The notes under the pieces: generated by a model
What the model was told of the DNA's origin: nothing
What the model saw: the letters and a program-made list of their open reading frames with translations, nothing else
Databases searched by the model: none
NCBI GenBank assembly: GCA_034189695.1
Contig: JAXHUA010000038.1
Location: forward strand, 1 to 11,363
DNA length: 11,363 bases
Direction of reading: 5' to 3'
Source: JAXHUA01 sp034189695
GTDB lineage: Bacteria > Chloroflexota > Dehalococcoidia > E44-bin15
Translations under genes and position numbers: made by a program
Shown here: positions 5,949-11,363 of the stretch, piece by piece
How the letters are laid out: the number at the start of each line of letters is the position of its first letter
Position numbering within the stretch: position 1 is the first letter of the stretch

Positions 5949-7430
5949 TTGAGCAGAAGAAACATACTCACGCTCATAGCAATAGGGATTATCCTGACCT
6001 TCTCCATTGTGGCCCTGTTGACTTCTATGGCCGGTCGCGAGGGGCTGGTTCTTGGCTTGGACCTGAGGGGTGGCACGAACCTGGTCTACGAGGCCGATTT
6101 CACCGGCATCGAGGAGGACAAGCGGGCGGACAGCCTCAAGGGTGCGAAGGACATCATCGAGAGGCGGATTAACGCCTACGGTGTGGCTGAGCCGGTGATA
6201 CAGATAGTGGGCGGCAATCGCATCTCGATCCAGTTGCCGGGGGTTACCGATATTGAGGAAGCCAAGGACCTGGTGGGCAAGACCGCCGAGCTCATCTTCC
6301 GTGAGCAGGCTATGGCTGGTAGCACAGTGCTCATTGAACCGGCGAGCGTGGGAGATACTCAGATCGTTGTCGACGATGCCTCCGATTTCAGGGTCGACGA
6401 CCTGTTCGCCATCGGCTCCGGGGAGTCGGCTGAAGCCAAGATGGCGTCGGCGGTATACGGTGCGAACAGCACGATCGTGCTGGAGTCAGGGCTGGACTAC
6501 GACCACGACGTGGGGGAGCAGGTCGAGAACCTGTGGGTAGTTGCCACAGGTGATGTTGAGGGCGAGGAGTTGCCCCTCACGGGTGCCTATCTCAAGCCGA
6601 ACTGCTACGTGGATGTCAATCAGCAGACGAGCGAGCCGGTGGTTGCCTTCGAGTGGGATGAGACAGGCGCGAAGCTGTTCTCCCAGATCACCGGGCGCCT
6701 GATCGGGGAGCCTCTCGGCATCTTCCTCGACGACGTCATCATATCAGCGCCGACGGTGCAGGCCCAGATAGGTGCCACAGGGATTATCGAAGGGCTGAAC
6801 GTGAGTGAGGCAGAGTTGCTGGCGATTCAGCTCAATGCCGGTGCCCTGCCGGTCCCGCTCAACCCTATCCAGGAGCAGACCGTCGATGCCACCCTGGGTT
6901 CCGATTCCCTCCGCATGAGTCTCATCGCTGGAGTAGTCGGGCTGGCTCTGCTTCTCATCTTCATGGTCGTCTACTACCGCTTCTCGGGCTTGCTGGCCTG
7001 CCTCGCTCTGGCGATCTATGCAGCGGTAATGCTCATGATATTCAAGATGGTGCCTATCACCCTGACGCTGGCGGGAATAGCCGCATTCATACTCTCGTTG
7101 GGGATAGCCGTTGACGCCAACGTCCTCATCTTTGAGAGGATGAAAGAGGAGATCAGGGCGGGCAAGAGCCTGGGAGCGGCCATAGAAGCGGGCTTCAGCC
7201 GCGCATGGCCCGCCATCCGCGACAGCAACATCTCAACGCTCATAACTTGCGCGATTCTATACTGGTTCGGAAGCAGAATGTTTGGGGGTGCCCAGGTCAT
7301 GGGGTTTGCGGTGACTCTGGGCATTGGGGTGCTGGTGAGCATGTTCAGCGCGATTGTGGTGAGCAGGACCTTCCTGCGCACCAGCGTGTTCACGCCCGTG
7401 GCGAAGAGACTATGGCTGTTCCGACCGTGA
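5949..7430 (+). CDS. secD: Protein translocase subunit SecD
   Basis: Inner-membrane component of the Sec machinery; with SecF it uses the proton motive force to help pull proteins out across the membrane. The 493 residues show an N-terminal membrane segment (about 6-25), the conserved GLDLRGGTNLVYE (36-48), the external P1 region, and a C-terminal RND-type block of about five membrane segments (about 323-475) with the TM4-like motif IAVDANVLIFERMKEE (386-401) and RDSNISTLITCAILYWFG (424-441). The external region has a roughly 70-residue insertion (about 122-194) between TAELIFRE and the VATGDVEGEELPLTGAYL segment. The start is TTG at 5949, with only a weak GAG upstream; no in-frame ATG gives the N-terminal helix. 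secF follows 18 nt later. Confidence 0.95.
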   Translation: MSRRNILTLIAIGIILTFSIVALLTSMAGREGLVLGLDLRGGTNLVYEADFTGIEEDKRADSLKGAKDIIERRINAYGVAEPVIQIVGGNRISIQLPGVTDIEEAKDLVGKTAELIFREQAMAGSTVLIEPASVGDTQIVVDDASDFRVDDLFAIGSGESAEAKMASAVYGANSTIVLESGLDYDHDVGEQVENLWVVATGDVEGEELPLTGAYLKPNCYVDVNQQTSEPVVAFEWDETGAKLFSQITGRLIGEPLGIFLDDVIISAPTVQAQIGATGIIEGLNVSEAELLAIQLNAGALPVPLNPIQEQTVDATLGSDSLRMSLIAGVVGLALLLIFMVVYYRFSGLLACLALAIYAAVMLMIFKMVPITLTLAGIAAFILSLGIAVDANVLIFERMKEEIRAGKSLGAAIEAGFSRAWPAIRDSNISTLITCAILYWFGSRMFGGAQVMGFAVTLGIGVLVSMFSAIVVSRTFLRTSVFTPVAKRLWLFRP

Positions 7431-7434
7431 ACCT

Positions 7435-7439
7435 GAGGA
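7435..7439 (+). promoter_or_regulatory. Ribosome binding site selecting the TTG start of secF
   Basis: GAGGA at 7435-7439 lies nine bases before TTG at 7449. The nearby ATG at 7442 is only two bases from it and opens a five-codon frame closed by TGA, so TTG is the supported start. Confidence 0.6.
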
Positions 7440-7448
7440 ATATGGGAA

Positions 7449-8438
7449 TTGATTGACTTCATTGGCAAGAGGCGCTGGTTCTTTATCGCTTCAGGGGCGA
7501 TTATCCTGGTTGGCCTTGTCTTTATGCTGTACTCGTGGATAGCCTTCGGCTCGCCGGTGAGGCAGGGCATCGAGTTCAGCAGCGGCTCGATGATGACCAT
7601 CAGGTTCGAGGACGAGGTGTCTCAGGCGGATCTGCGGGACGAGATGGCCAACCTGGGACACGCCGATGCCATCATCCAGCGAACGGGCGAGGGCGACTAC
7701 CTTATGCGCACGGGGGAGCTGGCGCCTGAGGAAAGAGACCCTGTCAGCGGTGAGGTAGTCGTTCCGTCGGAGCGAATACAGATCGAGGAGGCGTTGCAGG
7801 AGAGGTTCGGTGACCTCACCGTACGCGACTTCTCGTCCGTCTCTCCAACCGTCTCCACCGAGACGAGGGACATCGCAATGATCGCCGTGGCCGTTGCCGC
7901 CGTGGGGATTCTTCTCTACATCACCTGGGCGTTCCGCAGGCTGGTCAAGTCCTTCCGTTTTGGCGTCTGCGCCGTCGTCGCCCTCCTTCACGACGTGGTC
8001 ATCGTCCTTGGCGCCTTCTCCATTTTCGGCGTCCTTCTTGGCATAGAGATAGACGCCATGTTCGTGACGGGAATCCTGACCGTTATCGGCTACAGTGTGA
8101 ACAACACCATCGTGGTCTTCGACCGCATTCGCGAGAACCAGACCCGGAACATAGGCGTGCCACTGGAGGTTGTCGCCAACGACAGCATCGTCGAAACGCT
8201 GCCCCGCTCGCTGAACACGGGTTTGACCACCTTGTTTGTCCTTCTTGCCCTCCTCCTGTTCGGTGGAACTACCATACGCGACTTCGTCCTCGTTCTCCTT
8301 GTCGGCGTCATAATCGGCACATACAGCTCCATGTGCATCGCCGGCCAGCTAGTTGTGGCGTGGGACCGTGGTGGAATTGGCGGACTCTTCCGCCGTCTTG
8401 GCCGTTTGTTACCCAGACGGGCGCCCGCCGGGGGTTAG
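7449..8438 (+). CDS. secF: Protein translocase subunit SecF
   Basis: Partner of SecD in the Sec export machinery. The 329-residue product has a first membrane segment (about 11-30), an external domain, and five further membrane segments (about 143-160, 171-194, 202-221, 258-272, 278-300). Family motifs are GIEFSSGSMM (40-49), the TM4 motif SVNNTIVVFDRIREN (216-230) and the SLNTGLTTLFVLL segment (254-266). The first motif normally reads GIDFxGG, so the second Gly is replaced by Ser here. The start is TTG at 7449 (see the GAGGA site), with MIDFIGKRRWFF being a typical SecF N-terminus. It is 18 nt after secD and 3 nt before hemW, consistent with one transcript. The short Gly/Arg-rich C-terminal tail (LPRRAPAGG) would be cytoplasmic. 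Confidence 0.95.
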   Translation: MIDFIGKRRWFFIASGAIILVGLVFMLYSWIAFGSPVRQGIEFSSGSMMTIRFEDEVSQADLRDEMANLGHADAIIQRTGEGDYLMRTGELAPEERDPVSGEVVVPSERIQIEEALQERFGDLTVRDFSSVSPTVSTETRDIAMIAVAVAAVGILLYITWAFRRLVKSFRFGVCAVVALLHDVVIVLGAFSIFGVLLGIEIDAMFVTGILTVIGYSVNNTIVVFDRIRENQTRNIGVPLEVVANDSIVETLPRSLNTGLTTLFVLLALLLFGGTTIRDFVLVLLVGVIIGTYSSMCIAGQLVVAWDRGGIGGLFRRLGRLLPRRAPAGG

Positions 8439-8441
8439 TCC

Positions 8442-9563
8442 GTGTCAGGGGGCCTCAGCCTCTACATCCACATTCCTTTCTGTCGCTCCAAGTGCCGCTA
8501 CTGCGGCTTCAACTCCTACAGCGGGCTGGACTCGCTTATACCGCGGTACGTCCGGGCAGTCACAGCCGAGGTCCATCGCTGGCCCGGGAACTACCCGGTG
8601 ACCACCATCTACCTCGGGGGCGGTACACCGACACTGTTGAGCGTCGACCAGGTTCGTGACATTCTTGGGGCCTGCGGCTGCTTTTTCGCCGTCGACGGCG
8701 CGGCGGAGGTCACGATTGAGGCGAACCCGGGCACCGTGACCAAACCATACTTGAGAGAGATCCGCGAGTTGGGGGTCAACAGGCTCAGCCTGGGTGTGCA
8801 GAGCTTCAACGACCGCGAGTTGACCTGGCTCGGCCGCAGCCACTCGGCGGAGGACGCCTTCGCAGCCTACGGTCTGGCGAGGGATGTCTTCGACAATGTG
8901 AGCATCGACCTGCTCTACGCGATGCCGGGGCAGGCACGCGACGACTGGCACGTGACCCTGAAGCGGGCTCTCGTTCTCCAGCCCGACCACGTGTCGCTAT
9001 ATCCGTTGAGCGTGGAGGAGGGTACCCCACTCTCGGATGACGTTCTATCGGGGAGGTCGGCCCCGCCGGACCCTGACGTGGCCGCTGACATGTACCTTCT
9101 TGCCCAGGAGGAGCTTGGGAGCTACGAGCACTACGAGATATCCAACTGGGCCACGCCGGGCAAGAAGTGCCGGCATAACATCACCTACTGGAGGAACGAG
9201 CCCTATCTTGGCTTCGGCGCGGGTGCTCACTCATCCTTCGCCGGGCGACGCTTCTGGAACGTGCGCTCGCCGGGCGACTACGTTCAGCTTGTGAGCGAGT
9301 CTGCTTCGCCGGTCGAACATGAGGAGCATGTCGACCGGCCGCTGGAAATGGCGGAGACGATGATTCTGGGCCTGCGGCTGACCGAGGGAGTCAGCCTGGC
9401 TCGCTTCGCCGGCCGGTTCGGCCACGACGCCATTGAGGTCTACCGGAATACCATCGACGAGCTGGCGGAGTTGGGCCTGCTGGTCACCGACGGCGACAGC
9501 ATTCGCCTCACCGGCAAGGGAAGGCTGCTGGGCAACCAGGCATTCCTCCGATTCCTGCCCTAG
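8442..9563 (+). CDS. hemW: Radical SAM heme chaperone HemW (HemN-like)
   Basis: Radical SAM protein related to coproporphyrinogen III oxidase HemN. The [4Fe-4S] motif is C14-x3-C18-x2-C21 followed by G-F, rather than the extra Cys typical of true HemN. The HNITYW at 245-250 matches the HNxxYW haem-binding signature of HemW, so the HemW assignment is preferred; family members pass haem to respiratory enzymes rather than decarboxylating coproporphyrinogen. Other landmarks: YIHIPFC (8-14), GGGTPT (59-64), EANPGT (93-98) and RLSLGVQSFND (114-124). The 373-residue length is normal. The start is GTG at 8442, three bases after the secF stop; MSGGLSLYIHIPFC is a typical N-terminus. Its stop overlaps that of the convergent deacetylase gene. 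Confidence 0.93.
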   Translation: MSGGLSLYIHIPFCRSKCRYCGFNSYSGLDSLIPRYVRAVTAEVHRWPGNYPVTTIYLGGGTPTLLSVDQVRDILGACGCFFAVDGAAEVTIEANPGTVTKPYLREIRELGVNRLSLGVQSFNDRELTWLGRSHSAEDAFAAYGLARDVFDNVSIDLLYAMPGQARDDWHVTLKRALVLQPDHVSLYPLSVEEGTPLSDDVLSGRSAPPDPDVAADMYLLAQEELGSYEHYEISNWATPGKKCRHNITYWRNEPYLGFGAGAHSSFAGRRFWNVRSPGDYVQLVSESASPVEHEEHVDRPLEMAETMILGLRLTEGVSLARFAGRFGHDAIEVYRNTIDELAELGLLVTDGDSIRLTGKGRLLGNQAFLRFLP

Positions 9564-10594
9564 CCGAGCTGGTGCGCCTCCTTCACTGCGTTGAGGATTG
9601 CATCGATGGGTGGTGGCCGGCGCGTGTCAGGCGGAGGCCCAAGGGGGTCGGCGACCTCACAGTCGCCGCACAGGATGTCGATGGTGGCGCCAATGGACGC
9701 GGCGAGCGCCTCGTACAGATAGCCTCCCTCGAGTGTGAACACCATGCGGCCTTCGCAGAGCTCGTCGGCAAGACCTTTGAGTACGCGCGTCATCTCGGCG
9801 AACCCGGAGACACTCACCCGCATGAGCGCCAGCTGGTCGCCCCAGTGGGCATCGTAGCCGGCCGACACCATGATGAGTTGTGGCCGGAAACGCCTCGCGG
9901 CTGCGAGCAGGACCTCGTCGAATACGCGGAGGTACTCCTCGTCGCCGCACCAGGCAGGCAGGGGCACGTTCACCGTCGTTCCGTGGCCTTCGCCTGCTCC
10001 CGTCTCCTCAATGCGACCAGTTCCCGGATAGAAGGGGTACTGATGTGTGGAAAAGTACAGCACGCCCGGGTCGTCATAGAAGGCGTCCTGGGTCCCGTTG
10101 CCGTGGTGGACGTCGAAGTCCGCTATGAGCACCCGCTCCACCCGGTGACTGTCCTGGGCGTGCCTGGCGGCGACCGCCACGTTGTTGAACAGGCAGAAAC
10201 CCTTGCCCTGCGTGCGCGTGGCGTGATGTCCAGGTGGCCTGACCAGGGCGAAGGCGCTCTCCGTCTGCGCTGACATCACGGCGTCCAGAGCGTTGATCAG
10301 GCCGCCCGCAGCGTAGAGCGCGGCGTCATAGGAGCGCGGTGATACGTGCGTATCGGGGTCGAGCCAGCCGCCGCCCCTCCTTGCCACGGATTCCACCTCG
10401 GCGATGTAGGCGGGCGAGTGTACTGACGCCACCTCCTCGACCGTTGCAGGCCGTGGCGGAATCGAAGTGATGCGCTCCGTGAGGCCGTTCTCTTCAAGCT
10501 GGTTCATCACGTACATGAGCCTTCCGGCGTTCTCGGGATGGCTCCCCGTATCGTGCTCCAGAAAGATGGGGTCGTAGACCAGTCCTACGCTCAT
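9560..10594 (-). CDS. Histone deacetylase family protein (class II-like / acetylpolyamine amidohydrolase-like)
   Basis: Zinc-dependent amidohydrolase fold; bacterial members remove acetyl groups from protein lysines or polyamines, and the substrate here is unknown. Visible active-site parts: HxTGSHPENAGRL (14-26), RPPGHHA with paired histidines H123/H124 (119-125), the zinc site DFDVHHGNGTQD (D161, H163), D248 in SAGYDAH (244-250), and LEGGY (288-292) supplying the transition-state Tyr292. Residues 318-330 form a Pro-rich stretch near the C-terminus. Length (344) is usual. The ATG is complementary to 10592-10594, with GGGAGGA on the minus strand (complement of 10598-10604) four bases upstream. 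The gene is divergent from the small DUF3467-like gene and convergent with hemW. It looks catalytically intact; similar proteins are scattered in many bacteria and are not part of the sec block. Confidence 0.93.
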   Translation of the reverse strand: MSVGLVYDPIFLEHDTGSHPENAGRLMYVMNQLEENGLTERITSIPPRPATVEEVASVHSPAYIAEVESVARRGGGWLDPDTHVSPRSYDAALYAAGGLINALDAVMSAQTESAFALVRPPGHHATRTQGKGFCLFNNVAVAARHAQDSHRVERVLIADFDVHHGNGTQDAFYDDPGVLYFSTHQYPFYPGTGRIEETGAGEGHGTTVNVPLPAWCGDEEYLRVFDEVLLAAARRFRPQLIMVSAGYDAHWGDQLALMRVSVSGFAEMTRVLKGLADELCEGRMVFTLEGGYLYEALAASIGATIDILCGDCEVADPLGPPPDTRRPPPIDAILNAVKEAHQLG

Positions 10595-10614
10595 ATTTCC
10601 TCCCTGATTACCTG

Positions 10615-10644
10615 ATAGTACCAGAGGAGGCCGTCAACGGGCAA
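10615..10644 (-). promoter_or_regulatory. Putative extended -10 promoter for the deacetylase gene
   Basis: On the minus strand, TTGCCC (complement of 10639-10644) is followed 18 bases later by TACTAT (complement of 10615-10620), preceded by TGG, an extended -10 TGn. The start site would be near 10608, giving a leader of about 14 nt that includes the Shine-Dalgarno. Each hexamer matches consensus at 4 of 6 bases, so support is moderate. The -35 lies in the left arm of the inverted repeat. Confidence 0.4.
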
Positions 10645-10657
10645 TTATTGATTGCCC
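10639..10657. repeat. Perfect 7-bp inverted repeat between divergent genes (possible operator)
   Basis: GGGCAAT at 10639-10645 and ATTGCCC at 10651-10657 are exact inverted copies separated by TATTG. The repeat is centred at 10648, roughly midway between the deacetylase ATG and the start of the DUF3467-like gene. Each arm also contains TTGCCC, read outward as a -35 element for the gene on that side. It could be a regulator's operator, or just the paired -35 elements; no regulator gene adjoins it. Confidence 0.5.
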
Positions 10658-10680
10658 CGTCACGACCACTGTGCTATACT
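10652..10680 (+). promoter_or_regulatory. Promoter for the DUF3467-like gene
   Basis: TTGCCC at 10652-10657 and TATACT at 10675-10680 are 17 bases apart, with TG at 10672-10673 giving an extended -10. The start site is expected near 10687, about 19 nt upstream of the ATG at 10706. The -35 lies in the right arm of the inverted repeat. It also argues against using the in-frame ATG at 10652, which falls inside this promoter. Confidence 0.55.
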
Positions 10681-10705
10681 CGTGGCTGGCGGCTTGGAGG
10701 GTAGC

Positions 10706-11023
10706 ATGACGGAAGAGAGAGAAATCCCCGAGTTCTATACGGACCAGTTCATGATTAGCGCGGGGCCCTACGGGGTAGTGCTCAACTTCAAGGAGAGCCC
10801 TCCTGAGCCTGGCCCGGGCAAGGTGCCTGACACGGTGGCCAGGGTTCGTATGAGCTATGAGCTTGTCAAGACAATGACCTTCGTTCTCTGCCGCCACATC
10901 AAGAAGATAGAGAAGGAGACCGGCGTCTCGTACCCGGTCTCGGGGAAGGTCCTCTCCGACCTCGGGGTTGGAATGGAGGACTGGGAGGCATTCTGGAAAT
11001 CGCCCCCCGATTTCCGCGGTTAG
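10706..11023 (+). CDS. Small DUF3467-like protein of unknown function
   Basis: A 105-residue acidic, soluble protein without signal peptide or membrane segment. It opens MTEEREIPEFYTDQFMISAG, then a strand-rich part (PYGVVLNF, about 20-27), a Pro/Gly-rich linker (28-41), and ARVRMSYELVKTMTFVLCRHIKKIEKETG (about 45-73). The order of a beta segment ending in VLxF, an ARVxMS motif and a helix ending in a KxxExxxG-type segment resembles the DUF3467 family, but this is recalled similarity, not a search result. Its biochemical role is unknown. The ATG at 10706 is chosen because GGAGGG at 10696-10701 sits four bases upstream and the promoter lies just before it. The next gene starts 54 nt downstream on the same strand, so the two may share a transcript. 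Confidence 0.7.
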   Translation: MTEEREIPEFYTDQFMISAGPYGVVLNFKESPPEPGPGKVPDTVARVRMSYELVKTMTFVLCRHIKKIEKETGVSYPVSGKVLSDLGVGMEDWEAFWKSPPDFRG

Positions 11024-11077
11024 TCCCTCGTACGTGTGCCCGTAGCGCATCTTGAGTCCGGAGCGAGGAGGCAGCAT

Positions 11078-11363
11078 ATGCCGCTGGACCTGGCTCAGGT
11101 CGCAGCCCAGATCGAAGGATTGGCGGCGAGGCTCAGGGCCGAGGAGAAGTCCAGGGCAGAGCGAATCACCGGCGCCTTGCGTCTCCTCGAGTCTGTCGAC
11201 GCCGGCTCTCTGAAGGAGAAGATCGACGCAAGTACCACGACCTGGGAATCGCGGCTGATGCCTGTGCAATCGAAGATCCGGCGACCGTTGATCGGTCTGG
11301 CCACCGTGGTGGCCGGATTGGCAGTTGTCGCGCTGGCGGTGGGCCTGTTCCGGGGGAGCTTCA
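11078..11363 (+). CDS. Hypothetical protein with charged N-terminal region and one transmembrane segment (3' partial)
   Basis: Ninety-five codons are seen before the window ends. The ATG at 11078 has GAGGAGG at 11065-11071, six bases upstream, so the start is well supported. Residues 1-52 (MPLDLAQVAAQIEGLAARLR onward) are charged, Ala/Leu-rich and probably helical, possibly coiled coil; a basic patch (K66, R68, R69) then precedes a hydrophobic run at about 71-91, read as one membrane helix. The first 55 residues recall the N-terminal part of some NurA-type nucleases of Chloroflexota, but the membrane helix does not fit that family, so I do not assign it. The gene follows the DUF3467-like gene on the same strand. 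The rest lies outside the window. Confidence 0.7.
   Translation, partial: MPLDLAQVAAQIEGLAARLRAEEKSRAERITGALRLLESVDAGSLKEKIDASTTTWESRLMPVQSKIRRPLIGLATVVAGLAVVALAVGLFRGSF

Noticed and set aside
8442..9563. Oxygen-independent coproporphyrinogen oxidase (true HemN)
   Set aside because: The Cys motif is CxxxCxxCGF without the fourth Cys of HemN, and HNITYW matches the HemW haem-binding signature.
9572..10273. Plus-strand open frame of 233 codons opposite the deacetylase
   Set aside because: The minus-strand deacetylase has intact zinc and catalytic motifs; the opposite frame shows no family resemblance and is a shadow.
10652..10705. Upstream ATG start (18 extra residues) for the DUF3467-like protein
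   Set aside because: The codons overlap the -35 and -10 elements, no Shine-Dalgarno precedes it, and the ATG at 10706 has GGAGGG at good spacing.
10634..11269. Minus-strand open frame covering the DUF3467-like gene and the partial gene
   Set aside because: The plus-strand genes have well-placed ribosome binding sites and a promoter; the minus frame has neither and no recognisable motif.

Overview
The window is a GC-rich stretch of bacterial chromosome, almost fully packed with housekeeping genes. The gene set, GC-rich codon use, non-ATG starts on the sec genes and the style of the small protein near the right end suggest a Chloroflexota (Dehalococcoidia-like) genome. That placement rests on gene style and memory of related proteins, not on a marker search. 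No tRNA, rRNA, CRISPR array, insertion sequence or prophage sign is visible. Start to end, the window reads as core chromosome, with a less familiar right-hand 1.8 kb.

Layout, left to right on the + strand: the C-terminal end of a MogA/MoaB-type molybdopterin gene (1-123), then trmD (tRNA m1G37 methylation) and rplS (ribosomal protein L19) abutting stop to start, then priA (replication restart helicase). A near-consensus promoter overlaps the priA stop codon and drives def (peptide deformylase), followed by cca/pcnB (HD-domain tRNA nucleotidyltransferase family). After cca, an AT-rich -10-like element precedes secD, secF and hemW, which are tightly spaced and use TTG, TTG and GTG starts. Translation and tRNA functions (trmD, rplS, def, cca), replication restart (priA) and protein export (secDF) are thus grouped in consecutive, probably co-transcribed blocks.

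hemW converges on a minus-strand class II-like histone deacetylase/acetylpolyamine amidohydrolase gene, and their stop codons overlap in a CTAG palindrome. The deacetylase gene is divergent from a small DUF3467-like gene. The spacer between them holds a perfect 7-bp inverted repeat whose two arms look like the -35 elements of two back-to-back extended -10 promoters. A partial gene for a charged, probably helical protein with one transmembrane segment runs off the right edge.

I found no convincing new multi-gene system. The points most worth a second look are a roughly 70-residue insertion in the SecD periplasmic region, the symmetric divergent promoter region, and the poorly characterised genes at the right end.
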